Source: a marine gamma proteobacterium HTCC2089
Lineage (GTDB): Bacteria > Pseudomonadota > Gammaproteobacteria > Pseudomonadales > Azotimanducaceae
Reading direction: 5' to 3'
Assembly (NCBI GenBank): GCA_905182905.1
Contig: CAJJDH010000051.1
Location: forward strand, 1 to 45,875
DNA: 45,875 nucleotides
A model generated the notes under the pieces. It saw nothing but the letters and a program-made list of their open reading frames with translations, did no database searches and was not told the DNA's origin. The translations under genes and the position numbers were made by a program. Shown one piece after another: positions 9,439 to 17,982 of the stretch (within the stretch, counting starts at the first letter, position 1; the number at the start of each line of letters is the position of its first letter).

Positions 9439-9583
9439 TTTTCGCCAACCTTGTTAGTGGGTCCTGAACTGCTATTGGCCTACGTCTTAAAGTCAGACGT
9501 GCAATCGCTCGTAACTCAAGATAAAGCTGTCCAGCGGTCGGATTCTTCTCCCGTGCTGTGGTTTTTATGGTTCTTATATCCAT
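9431..9583 (-). CDS. Candidate 50-residue basic small protein between the VWA genes
   Basis: A 50-codon ORF exactly fills the gap between the two VWA genes. Its ATG shares one base with the upstream stop codon (TAATG at 9581-9585) and its TGA lies across the start of the next gene (ATGCGTGA at 9431-9438). The product, from MDIRTIKTTA to LTRLAKNA, has 11 Arg/Lys against 4 Asp/Glu and no transmembrane segment. The coupled arrangement at both ends suggests it is translated, either as a true small subunit or as a leader that carries ribosomes to the next gene. No homologue is known to me. Confidence 0.5.
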   Translation of the reverse strand: MDIRTIKTTAREKNPTAGQLYLELRAIARLTLRRRPIAVQDPLTRLAKNA

Positions 9584-10671
9584 TATGGCCAATCCCATGA
9601 TGGTGATATGAAGGCGCCACCAGACACTCTGGCCAGCTGCCACCACGCTGCGGCGGCTGATGGGTCGCCCTCCATAGGAAATAGAATGACATTGACCGGA
9701 ATTTGCCTCGGTAGTCGTTCGGCAGCGTCTCTGAACAGGTCTAGTCTTCTCCTGCCATCAACAGTTGCGCTTCTTGGTTCAGATTCGCCTCGTGTGGGTA
9801 ATCCATCGGTAATAAAGTAAACGTTGTCTGGAATGGGTGAGAGCGACCTGAGTGCAAGCATGACCCCTTCTAAGTTTGTACCACCTTTGGGTACTTGCTC
9901 TTTAAGCTTGGTGATTGCTGCATTGATTTGCGTTCCATCTGCCATGGGCTGCCAATCGTTGGATCCGCCCGGAACTAAGGTTTGGTTACTTTCATTGAAA
10001 GACATTAGTTGAAATTCAGCATCCAACGGCAGTTGCGCCGCCAACCACTCGACTGTGCGTATGGCGCGTTGCCATTTCGGTGCCTGACGCTGCTTTTCGA
10101 TGGGCATATTGCGCCGACGTAGTACGTTCACGATAGTGTCGTCTAGCATGCTGGCTGAGCTATCAACGACAATAACTACATTGCGGCCGCCCACGCGCAT
10201 ACCAGTCAAGTACTGACGGTCTCCTTCGCCTTTGACATTTCTAATCTGGTTGCCATCGTTAGCAGCTTTTTGTGCTTCTAATTTTTTCACCTCTAGCTGA
10301 CGACTTTCTATGTCGGATTGCAGTTCTTTGGTGTCCGCCTGAGTTGCAATTGAATTGGCCTCTAGTTCAAGCAGTTTGTCTAATTGAGCCTTAAGGCTTT
10401 TTTCTATTACTACAGCCTTTTCATTGGCATTGCTCAGTCGTGCTTGGCTGTCGTCTTTGGCCTCAATTAGATCAAACAGATCCTTTTCGCCTTGTAGCAC
10501 TTGATAGTCAAGTAGTCGAATTTCTGCCAATAGGTCTTTATTTACCACGGCTTGATTTTGTTGGGCATCATGATTGACGATAAGAAAAATCAAAATGACC
10601 GCGCCAAAGCCGCAAGACATAACGTCTAGAAAGGCTAAAGAAAATATATTGAGCGGGCGCTTTTTTGCCAT
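9583..10671 (-). CDS. Membrane-anchored VWA protein with ExbD-like N-terminal helix (first copy)
   Basis: 362-residue protein beginning MAKKRPLNIF. One N-terminal helix (about 10-33) contains FSLAFLDVMSCGFGA with D16 aligned to the ExbD ion-binding Asp. A long coiled coil follows (about 40-140), then a VWA domain with MIDAS start DSSAS (170-174), a further FITDGLPTRGE motif, and a final strand. The coiled coil and VWA domain should be periplasmic. The ATG at 10671 is chosen over one 27 bases upstream because it lies 2 bases after the stop of the preceding gene and keeps the shared helix register. It is clearly related in plan to the other VWA protein but diverged in the VWA part. Confidence 0.88.
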   Translation of the reverse strand: MAKKRPLNIFSLAFLDVMSCGFGAVILIFLIVNHDAQQNQAVVNKDLLAEIRLLDYQVLQGEKDLFDLIEAKDDSQARLSNANEKAVVIEKSLKAQLDKLLELEANSIATQADTKELQSDIESRQLEVKKLEAQKAANDGNQIRNVKGEGDRQYLTGMRVGGRNVVIVVDSSASMLDDTIVNVLRRRNMPIEKQRQAPKWQRAIRTVEWLAAQLPLDAEFQLMSFNESNQTLVPGGSNDWQPMADGTQINAAITKLKEQVPKGGTNLEGVMLALRSLSPIPDNVYFITDGLPTRGESEPRSATVDGRRRLDLFRDAAERLPRQIPVNVILFPMEGDPSAAAAWWQLARVSGGAFISPSWDWP

Positions 10672-10673
10672 AT

Positions 10674-11906
10674 TTATTCGACGTGAATAGCCGACCACTG
10701 TTGGTCGGCAAAGGACACTTGATCTCCGTGTTTCAGCGTGGCCCGGCTAGCAGGTTCGCCGTTTATTTTTACTTTGGCATTTGGACGGAGTAGCCCGTCC
10801 TGATCTAAAAATTCGCTAAAGAGTGGCGCGGTAATAGGCGTTGCAGCGCTGTGCCCTAGTAGGTGTGTTGCCGGTTTCTGTAACGTTTGAGGGGCGCCAG
10901 TTTGTGGGTCCGCTTGAGTCGTCTTAGCGTTGTTTGCGGCGGCGACAGGGTATGCATTGAGTCGCTCAACTTGCCCAGGGGTAAATGTTTGGGTCAGTTC
11001 CATTGCTCGTTGCATATAAGTTTCGCTGTCGCTCACACGTACGCTGGCTACCCGTTTCTCTAGTAGACCTAACAGCATGGGTACTTTGGCTGCGCGAGTT
11101 GTCAGTACTAAGTGTGTAGTGTCAGCTAAACCTAACTGATCTAGCTGTTGTTCAAGCTGCTGGCTCAGTTGGTTTGAATTGATTTCTGCACTTCGACTGT
11201 AGCCATCAATGTCGACACTGATTCTTGTATCAACCGGTAACTCCCCGTGGTTTATCCAAGTTAGTATCTGGTCAAAGGCCTGTTGCTCCGTTGTGGCACT
11301 GTGCAGCGGGTCAAAGCGAATGCTGTCGAGGAATACGTTGGCTATCTCCTGCAACCAAGCATCTACAATGCTGAATAAGCCTAGGCTGTCAAAGTTAGCG
11401 GTGGCTTGGTTTGCGAGCATTTGCTCATTGCGAAGAACACTACTGAGTTGTCCTTGGCGTAGTCCAATATCTAATACGCTAAAGTTTTGATCTGCATTGT
11501 CGGCGCCAGTTTGTGCCAGGCCGCTGTTGATAAAGCCCAGTGGGTTTAGATCAGCAGCGCCGGCGATACCCAACAATAATTGTAATTGCTCATCAGAAAA
11601 ATAGGCAGGTATAACAAATACACAATCGTTGATATTCGTCTCAGCGGCCATTGTCCTGAGGTGATAAAAAATTAGGTCAGCGTGATTGAGAGCGTCACCC
11701 ATTGGCGAGGGTAGCGTCTCGTCGCTTAAGCGCCCCATATACTGACTGGCGCAGGCTTGCGGCTGACTCTTCACCTTTGCCATCGCCCTGGTGCCAAAGG
11801 TCAGTTGTTCGCCGTCAAAATAGGCAAGGCTAGGTTGGTCATAAACGACTTCGCCCTGGGCATTTACACAGAGCAAACCGCCATCATTGATATCTATTAG
11901 GTGCAT
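10674..11906 (-). CDS. Actin/Hsp70-fold-like protein with FHA-like C-terminal segment
   Basis: 410-residue cytosolic protein with no signal or membrane segment. It opens MHLIDINDGGLLCVNAQGE and later has FSVLDIGLRQGQLSSV, which match the positions of the phosphate-binding loops of Hsp70/actin-type ATPases. The usual DxGTT and DxGGGT residues are degenerate, so ATP hydrolysis is doubtful. A Gln/Ala/Pro-rich linker (about 325-355) leads to a C-terminal segment with INGEPASRATLKHGDQVSF, which resembles the end of an FHA or S4-like fold. It sits between the ion-channel gene and the first VWA gene with gaps of 1-2 bases. The fold assignment is inferred by eye and is moderately uncertain. Confidence 0.6.
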   Translation of the reverse strand: MHLIDINDGGLLCVNAQGEVVYDQPSLAYFDGEQLTFGTRAMAKVKSQPQACASQYMGRLSDETLPSPMGDALNHADLIFYHLRTMAAETNINDCVFVIPAYFSDEQLQLLLGIAGAADLNPLGFINSGLAQTGADNADQNFSVLDIGLRQGQLSSVLRNEQMLANQATANFDSLGLFSIVDAWLQEIANVFLDSIRFDPLHSATTEQQAFDQILTWINHGELPVDTRISVDIDGYSRSAEINSNQLSQQLEQQLDQLGLADTTHLVLTTRAAKVPMLLGLLEKRVASVRVSDSETYMQRAMELTQTFTPGQVERLNAYPVAAANNAKTTQADPQTGAPQTLQKPATHLLGHSAATPITAPLFSEFLDQDGLLRPNAKVKINGEPASRATLKHGDQVSFADQQWSAIHVE

Positions 11907-11907
11907 T

Positions 11908-12711
11908 TTACTTGTCAGTTGTTCTTAGGTGGCTGAGTAATCGCTTATCGCAATAGTTGTGCGTATCCAATACTAATCGCTCTTGGATCAGCTGCAGCTG
12001 GTGCATAAAAAAGACCAATACAATGCTGATGAGTAGGGCGATGAAAGTGGAGTTGAAGGCCACGCCTAAGCTCGCTGTGACCCCAGCTATGTCTCCTTCT
12101 ACGGCTTTATAGGCTTGGCCCAACGCGTCACTAATACCTCGCACCGTGCCGATGAAGCCTATTGAAGGAATAGCCCAAGCAATATATCGGATCATTGATA
12201 GTTCGCTGTCTAGACGGTCAGATTCGCCCTCGCAGACAGATTTGACGGCTTCAGAAACATCTTGGACATTTTCTGTAGATGCGAAACGGTTGAGGGCGGC
12301 GCTAAGTGCCCTAGGTAATAACCCCATTTGTTCTTTTTCAGACAGTGCCTGTAAGGGTCGGATATAGGTCCGTGTGTCTTGGGGCAAGATATTCATTCCG
12401 CCATGAACGTTGATGAAGTCTTTTTCAAGCAAGCTTTGCTCGTGCAGGGCGCTACGAGTTTTCAAGCCCATAATGGCTAAGGCCCAAAACAATAAGATGA
12501 AACACGACTCTTGCTCATAGTCTTTTACGACAACGTAAAGTGATCGTTCTTGTACGTAATCCTTATTTAATTCTGCTTGGGCGGCGTTGCTCTGCATTAC
12601 CGCTTCTGCATTTGGTCGAATGACGGTTTGATAGACAAGGTGGACCAAAACCACGGAAATGATTAGGGCGCTTATTTGAAAGATCATTTCGGTTGGTATT
12701 TGTTTTTTCAT
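11908..12711 (-). CDS. MotA/TolQ/ExbB-type proton channel protein
   Basis: 267-residue inner-membrane protein of the MotA/TolQ/ExbB family, the pentameric half of ion-driven motors. Hydrophobic segments lie at about 8-30, 70-84, 175-195 and 212-236. The signature is PSIGFIGTVRGI near 182-193 followed by VAFNSTFIALLISI near 217-230, matching the last two pore helices of the family. The start at 12711 (MKKQIPTEMI) is chosen: it has GGAA upstream, while the longer reading adds a non-membrane tail overlapping the previous gene. No separate exbD or motB gene accompanies it; the two VWA proteins carry the ExbD-like helix instead. Confidence 0.88.
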   Translation of the reverse strand: MKKQIPTEMIFQISALIISVVLVHLVYQTVIRPNAEAVMQSNAAQAELNKDYVQERSLYVVVKDYEQESCFILLFWALAIMGLKTRSALHEQSLLEKDFINVHGGMNILPQDTRTYIRPLQALSEKEQMGLLPRALSAALNRFASTENVQDVSEAVKSVCEGESDRLDSELSMIRYIAWAIPSIGFIGTVRGISDALGQAYKAVEGDIAGVTASLGVAFNSTFIALLISIVLVFFMHQLQLIQERLVLDTHNYCDKRLLSHLRTTDK

Positions 12712-12736
12712 GTTTTGCGTTCCATCTGTCCGTGTG

Positions 12737-13093
12737 TCAAATATCGGTGGGAAAGGGTACTGCGAAGTCTTCGGATATCTCTTCGCTGGGTCTAAATACA
12801 TCTTCTGTATTTCTAGTGGTTGTTTTGGGTGCGGCGAGCACGGGAGTTTTTTTAGTATCAGTCTTTTTGTTCGTCTCGGCGTCAATCTGCGTTTTATTAC
12901 TGGCAGCTTGGTCGCTAGAAGTCTCTGCAGTTTGCGTACTTGGCGCTACTTGAGCCTCGGCTAGGGATACTGGGCTGAATATCAGTGAGGTCATAAAAAT
13001 CATGGACTGGGAAACCATCGTGGCGATGGTAAACAATTTTGTTGTATTCATTTTATTCAGTATTTTCATTCTATTTTTCAATCTGTTTTGCAT
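12737..13093 (-). CDS. Small exported protein with conserved-looking acidic C-terminus
   Basis: 118 residues at most. A signal peptide is likely: a basic start, hydrophobic stretch TIATMVSQSMIFMTSLIF and a cleavage-like SLAEA site near residue 45. The mature chain is only about 70 residues, mostly Thr/Ser/Lys/Asp-rich and probably disordered, ending in the ordered-looking tail VFRPSEEISEDFAVPFPTDI. Starts at 13093 or at an internal ATG (13051) are both possible; the inner one gives a more normal signal peptide. It lies between the PEGA-like/FGE-like gene (8 bases) and the ion-channel gene (25 bases). I infer that the C-terminal tail is a docking peptide. Confidence 0.65.
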   Translation of the reverse strand: MQNRLKNRMKILNKMNTTKLFTIATMVSQSMIFMTSLIFSPVSLAEAQVAPSTQTAETSSDQAASNKTQIDAETNKKTDTKKTPVLAAPKTTTRNTEDVFRPSEEISEDFAVPFPTDI

Positions 13094-13101
13094 TCTGACT
13101 C

Positions 13102-15159
13102 TTATTCTGCATAGCGGGCGATTCTAAAGCCCACATCTTGCCGACCCTCTATGCCATAGTCTCTAAAAGACAAGCGTAGTTCGGTAATAGTGCCTTGCAT
13201 CCAGCTTGCGCCCTTAATGACATGGTATTCACCTTTTTCTGGTCCTAGGTAGTCTTCTACATCATCTTGTTTAGGGATTTCGTAAAAGTCATGTGTCCAT
13301 TCGGCAACATTGCCGCCCATATCAAATAGTTGATTGTGATTTGCCTTGTAAGAGCCAACGGGGGCTGCTCCGCTATAGTTATCGTTGTATGCAAATATAG
13401 TTCTACCGACGAGGTTTGCAGCCGAGCGGTCGGCATAATTTTCAAATCTGTCGGGGGGCGGTAGGGCATTGCCCCATGCAAAAGTTAGCTGGCTACCATC
13501 AGCCCTTTGTTCTGGGCGTAACTTTCTGGCGCTCCAAGCCCACTCTGCCTCGGCAGGCAGGCGATAGCCCGTGGCGTTTGGATTTTGTCCTACAACTTTA
13601 CTAAATTCCATTTGATAAAACGGTTTCAGGCCGTCTTCTTTAGATAGCCAATTACAATAGGCTGCTGCATCGTGCCAGCTAACCATGGAAACAGGTTGGT
13701 CGCTGTCGTTAAGGTTGGTTTCTTGGTAACTACCTGAGTCGTGACCGCTGGCAAAGGCGCGAAATTGTTTATTGGTGACTTCGTTTTCGCTGATGTAGAA
13801 CAATCGTTTGAAAGTGGCTGTACGCATAGTTTCGTTAGCGCGTCTGCCCGGTTGCCGTCGCGACGCGCCAAGGTTTACAGAATCTGCTTTAAACAGTCGC
13901 AAACGATGACCTTGAGTGCTGACTCGTATCGGTTTTAACGCAGCTAGTCGCGCTTCTTCTAGTGTTAATAACTTTACTTTCAGCGATTGTGTAATACCTG
14001 CTTTAGGATTTATAACAGTTTCAAAACCTGCATATCCTGCTAGTGCTAAGGTAATGGTCTGGGCTTCAAGAGATAATTCAATGCTTTGGTCACCTTGACC
14101 GATAAGGCGGCCATTGACGCTTACGTTAGTGGTCTTAGGTTGTGTTTGGATAGTTACAGTGCCCTTCAGGCGTTTTAACTCCATGTGTAGGTTTCTGATC
14201 TCTCCTTTTGCCATGCGTAGAGTTTTGTTGGCGCGAGCGTGGCCTGCGCGGACTAGTCCAATGCTCTGTTGCGTATTGGACTTTAGATCGATTTGAATTG
14301 GCGTCTGGCCGAGAAAATCTCCGTTGACGATTGCGGCAGCGCCTGTTGGCGTAGAGGTGAGGATAACCTGCGCATCAGCTTGTATGAGCTGAAATGGTTC
14401 CAAGGACTGAGGCTGACCAGCTTGCGCGAAAACGCGCTGGCTTTGACTCTTGTAGCCTGGTTTTTGCAACCTAATGCCCCGTTCGCCAGCTAAAGCCTCA
14501 ACCTTGGCGGGGGTAGTTTTCCTGGTGTTTTGGTCGTCGACGAAAATCTGCGCACCTGCAGGATTACTACTTACGCTGATATCAGCCCATCCAGGTTGCA
14601 GGCTTATACTGAGGTTTTGTGTTTGCTTTTTGCCGGTGATGTTAATGGACTGAACATGCTTGAGGTATCTTGCGTCTGTTACTTCGATAGTGTGTTCGCC
14701 AGCACTTAATTCTATAGGTTGTTCAGGGTTTGCAATGTCCACGCCATCGATTTTTACTGCGGCATAGGAGGGTTCTAGGTTTAACTGAAGGAATCCGGGT
14801 AATGGTGAGAACGTGAAGTTCAGGCGCTGATTTTTTTCGCTGCCTACATTAAATGTCGTATTCAAATCCTGATGTAAGGGGGCTTGGGCCAACAGACCAT
14901 ATTCACCTTCGCGAAGTAAATACACTTCGCCGAGATTCAGGGCAATGCCGCCAGTTATAGACAGGGACGAAGGGGTGGGGTTTAAGGATAATTGGACGCT
15001 TTTAGATGTGAATAAATATCCAAGGGTGAGGGTAGCGAAAAGCCCTGCGATGATGACCGCGCTTTGCCAAGGCCCAATTGTTTTAGCGGATTTCGACGCT
15101 GAACTTGGCGTAAATTCGGTTGCCTGAATAGGCGTGCGCTTGGGGTTTACGGAATTCAT
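13102..15159 (-). CDS. Membrane-anchored protein with PEGA-like repeats and an FGE-sulfatase-like domain
   Basis: 685-residue protein. One transmembrane helix (about 32-52) leaves a large periplasmic part: four PEGA-like beta domains (marked by SSNPAGAQIFVDD, STPTGAAAIVNGDFLGQTP, QTQPKTTNVSVNGRLIGQG and an earlier divergent copy) and a C-terminal domain of the formylglycine-generating-enzyme/SUMF1 type (about 440-685, with SWHDAAAYCNWLS, YRLPAEAEWAWSAR, GGNVAEWTHDFY, VIKGASW, DVGFRIAR). The catalytic cysteine pair expected of a true FGE near the C-terminus is absent; I see one cysteine in the domain. So it is probably a binding or structural module and not an enzyme. The ATG at 15159 lies 1 base from the preceding stop. 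Confidence 0.85.
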   Translation of the reverse strand: MNSVNPKRTPIQATEFTPSSASKSAKTIGPWQSAVIIAGLFATLTLGYLFTSKSVQLSLNPTPSSLSITGGIALNLGEVYLLREGEYGLLAQAPLHQDLNTTFNVGSEKNQRLNFTFSPLPGFLQLNLEPSYAAVKIDGVDIANPEQPIELSAGEHTIEVTDARYLKHVQSINITGKKQTQNLSISLQPGWADISVSSNPAGAQIFVDDQNTRKTTPAKVEALAGERGIRLQKPGYKSQSQRVFAQAGQPQSLEPFQLIQADAQVILTSTPTGAAAIVNGDFLGQTPIQIDLKSNTQQSIGLVRAGHARANKTLRMAKGEIRNLHMELKRLKGTVTIQTQPKTTNVSVNGRLIGQGDQSIELSLEAQTITLALAGYAGFETVINPKAGITQSLKVKLLTLEEARLAALKPIRVSTQGHRLRLFKADSVNLGASRRQPGRRANETMRTATFKRLFYISENEVTNKQFRAFASGHDSGSYQETNLNDSDQPVSMVSWHDAAAYCNWLSKEDGLKPFYQMEFSKVVGQNPNATGYRLPAEAEWAWSARKLRPEQRADGSQLTFAWGNALPPPDRFENYADRSAANLVGRTIFAYNDNYSGAAPVGSYKANHNQLFDMGGNVAEWTHDFYEIPKQDDVEDYLGPEKGEYHVIKGASWMQGTITELRLSFRDYGIEGRQDVGFRIARYAE

Positions 15160-15160
15160 A

Positions 15161-16672
15161 TCAGCGGATTGCCTCCATGCACTTGACCTCAATAGGGTCT
15201 ATGCCGGGGAATACGCTCACGGTGAGAAATATATCTCTGCAACCGCTTGCGCTGCCTCTAATGGTGTATTCGCCAGGTCGAAGGGAAAGTACTTTGCTTT
15301 GGAAAACGCCGAGCTTGCCGGTGTTGGATAAGATTATCTCAGTGGCGTTGTCTGACAGGAACGTGACTGAAACTGGGTCCCGATAAGCAGCTAAGGTGGT
15401 GCTTACCGAGTTGATTAGCTTGCTTAAGCGTGGCCCCTTGTAGGTAAGTTTGCGGGCATCATTGAGTAATTTTTGTGCCTGGGAAAAAAGGCTGGCGCTA
15501 GAAAGCTTACTGGGCTGCTGGCTGATCCGTGTCAGTACCTTCTCAGCTTGGGCGTGAGATAGCGCAATAGATTTACCATTTTTCGCTAATTGGATGGTGT
15601 CATCTAGGGCCAAGATGGTTTCGTAAGCGGATAGGGCCTGCGACCATTGTTCGGCCTTGAGGTGAGCTTTGGCGGTACTCTCGTTACTTAAAATTATGGC
15701 GATATCATGACTTTGGCTAACTTGCTCAAGTCCGGCTAAGGCGATTTCGTTTGCGGATTCAATTGTTAAAGTTCTATTGAATGCTGCGCGGGCTGTTTCA
15801 AACTTGCCCAGCTCCAAATTCTTAAATCCTTGACCTAACAAAAATTTTACGGTCTGATTCTGTTCGGCTATTTTGGCCTTGGCAATCCTTGCGTCCAAGC
15901 CAAGTGTTGCCGAGTCTAGTTGCTCGATTTTCTTATAGATTGTTAATGCTTGGGCGTAGTTCTCTTTTAACTCCAGATTACGCGCCCGCAAAAGTAGAGC
16001 TTTGATTTTGGGTAGCTGAGCTGCTCTTTTAAGTAAAGTGGTTAGCCAAGGATCTTGCGGTTTGATGATCCTCGCGCGGGCTAATTCTTTTTCTGCCTCT
16101 TGTGCATTGAGAGCTAAGATGAGTTCGACACTGGCTTTTATGTGTTGTGCGAATTTTTCTTCAGCGTTTTTTAGCAACTCTGCTAATTGGTTGGCCGCTT
16201 TAGCATAAACGCCGATGGCTTGTTCAAATTCATCTTGAATAAAGTAGTTGTCGCCGGTCAGTGCTTGATCTTTGGCAGCTTGAAGGTCTTGTTGCCCCCA
16301 TGCTTGCACATTGAATTCGTCCTCTAATTTGATCTGGAGCTCTACAAACCGACCTAGCTCAGCCTGTGCAGCTTCCTTTGCTTGCTCTAATGACAATGTT
16401 GTAAAAGGTGCGTTAACAGTCCGATCTGTTTGATCACTAATGGCCTCAACGGTGGCAAGTGTCGAGTTTGGGGCATCCTCAAGTTGGGGTTCAAACAAAG
16501 TGCTCAGCCACAGAATAAAAATTATTAGTGTGATTAACACCGCAAGGCTGACCCCAATAATTTTTATAGCGGGGGTACTAAAGGTGACTTTGAGGCCTTT
16601 GTTGCCCGCCTGTTTATTCCTAGACAGTGGCGGGGCAATGGGCGTAATCGGAGATCTTGGGGTAATACTCAA
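15161..16672 (-). CDS. Membrane-anchored TPR protein with PEGA-like C-terminus
   Basis: 503-residue protein with a Pro-rich cytosolic N-terminus, one transmembrane helix (about 37-58) and a long alpha-helical repeat region (about 90-410) that reads as TPR units, for example ALTIYKKIEQLDSATLGLDARIAKAK and the FLLGQGFKNLELGKFETARAAFNRTLTIES run. The last 70 residues (VSVTFLSDNATEIILS to VKCMEAIR) form a beta domain resembling a PEGA unit. The start codon appears to be TTG (first base 16672), 7 bases after the upstream stop, as no other start fits. It probably scaffolds partners in the periplasm. Confidence 0.78.
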   Translation of the reverse strand: MSITPRSPITPIAPPLSRNKQAGNKGLKVTFSTPAIKIIGVSLAVLITLIIFILWLSTLFEPQLEDAPNSTLATVEAISDQTDRTVNAPFTTLSLEQAKEAAQAELGRFVELQIKLEDEFNVQAWGQQDLQAAKDQALTGDNYFIQDEFEQAIGVYAKAANQLAELLKNAEEKFAQHIKASVELILALNAQEAEKELARARIIKPQDPWLTTLLKRAAQLPKIKALLLRARNLELKENYAQALTIYKKIEQLDSATLGLDARIAKAKIAEQNQTVKFLLGQGFKNLELGKFETARAAFNRTLTIESANEIALAGLEQVSQSHDIAIILSNESTAKAHLKAEQWSQALSAYETILALDDTIQLAKNGKSIALSHAQAEKVLTRISQQPSKLSSASLFSQAQKLLNDARKLTYKGPRLSKLINSVSTTLAAYRDPVSVTFLSDNATEIILSNTGKLGVFQSKVLSLRPGEYTIRGSASGCRDIFLTVSVFPGIDPIEVKCMEAIR

Positions 16673-16679
16673 CGCGATC

Positions 16680-17966
16680 TCACTTAGGCATTCCGGTGTT
16701 GCTCGAGTTGCTGCCTAACTTTCCTGCTGAGTTAGAGGCAGTATTTTTTTCAAGGTTGAGGTCTTCTAGATATAGACGCTTCAGAATGCCCCTCAACTGA
16801 TTATACTGCTCATCGACGTTGCCGCTTAGCCGCACAGTTCGGTTTTCCAAATCAAGAGTCGTAGGGACTAATTCGGCTTCAGCAGCGCTGCCTACTTCTC
16901 TCAGCCTATCAGCAAATTGTTCAGCTTCTTGGCGCTTTCTAATACCGCTAATGATGAGGCCGGCACCAGCGCCGACGCTGGCTACGCCACTTGCATCAAT
17001 ATATGGATTGTCGCTGCTATAGATACCACCTACGCCTGCCAGAATCGCGGCAGTGCCGCCAATGATGCGCTGCTTCGATTTTTTTCGCAGATCTTTATAT
17101 TCAATGGCTTCGTTGTACGTGGCTTTCCGCCAGTTGTGATACACCGGATAAACTTGCCGGTGAAAATTTGCGTAGTACTCATCCAGCGTGTCGATGAATA
17201 AATACTCGCGCTCTCTTACTTGCCGCACTCTAGCTAACTGCGGATCGTTTTCTGCAGGTAGGCGATTAATTATGTATTGGCCGCTTTCGTTAAAGTCTAT
17301 GTGTTGGCTAAAGGCGTCGGGGGAAAAGGCGCGAGCAAATTTGAGTTCTGCGGTTGCGCGAATATTTTGAATTTCTTTGTCAGTTAAGCCCTGCCGATAA
17401 TATAAAAGATCATTGGCAAAGTCCTTATATATCCCTTGGAACGGGTCAAGGCCCTTATTATTGCTAGCCTCATAACCATATTTGCTGGCTAGAGTTTGGT
17501 ATTCTCTGGTGAACCAGTGCTTACCTGTAGCATCGACTACAGACATAGATAAGATGAGCTCCTCACCCGTTGACGCTAGAATTTTGCCGGAAACAGTTAC
17601 ATCTACGGCGTCGCTAGGGCGGGGGACAACTCTGACCGCGCCCCAATTGCCCGTTGATTGCAAAAGGTTCTTGGTCACATAGGGAATGTACTGGGACTCA
17701 GCTTGTCTAACGTCAGGTGAAATGATTTGTGCTATGCGTTCGTCGTAGTCATCTGGTACGTTTGGGTCAAATATCGCAATGCCAATGTCTAATAATTGGC
17801 TTTCATCTTGTGCAATGGCAATTTGGTCTGGCGGTGTGGTGTCGATTTTACGCACCACTTGAGTGGTGCAGGCACTCAGCAATGTGCTGATGAATACGAC
17901 CACTGTCAATTTGCCCATAAACAGGTAAATGTCAGCTTTGTATTGGTTGCACCTGGGGATATTCAT
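16680..17966 (-). CDS. Predicted lipoprotein with glycine-zipper-like segment
   Basis: 428-residue protein with a lipoprotein signal ending in the lipobox LLSAC. The signal lies at residues 18-33 when read from the ATG at 17966; an internal ATG at 17918 (MGKLTVVVF) gives a more normal length. No clear ribosome binding site favours either. After the signal comes an alpha/beta region (IGIAIFDPNVP, VRVVPRPSDAVDVTVSGKI) suggestive of the LpoB-like or FlgT/CsgG-like periplasmic fold, though this is a weak match. Near 305-345 are two Gly/Ala-rich hydrophobic stretches (IIGGTAAILAGVGGIY, GVASVGAGAGLIISGI) like glycine zippers. The tail is Asn/Ser-rich. Confidence 0.75.
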   Translation of the reverse strand: MNIPRCNQYKADIYLFMGKLTVVVFISTLLSACTTQVVRKIDTTPPDQIAIAQDESQLLDIGIAIFDPNVPDDYDERIAQIISPDVRQAESQYIPYVTKNLLQSTGNWGAVRVVPRPSDAVDVTVSGKILASTGEELILSMSVVDATGKHWFTREYQTLASKYGYEASNNKGLDPFQGIYKDFANDLLYYRQGLTDKEIQNIRATAELKFARAFSPDAFSQHIDFNESGQYIINRLPAENDPQLARVRQVREREYLFIDTLDEYYANFHRQVYPVYHNWRKATYNEAIEYKDLRKKSKQRIIGGTAAILAGVGGIYSSDNPYIDASGVASVGAGAGLIISGIRKRQEAEQFADRLREVGSAAEAELVPTTLDLENRTVRLSGNVDEQYNQLRGILKRLYLEDLNLEKNTASNSAGKLGSNSSNTGMPK

Positions 17967-17982
17967 CGTAGATTAGTTATTA

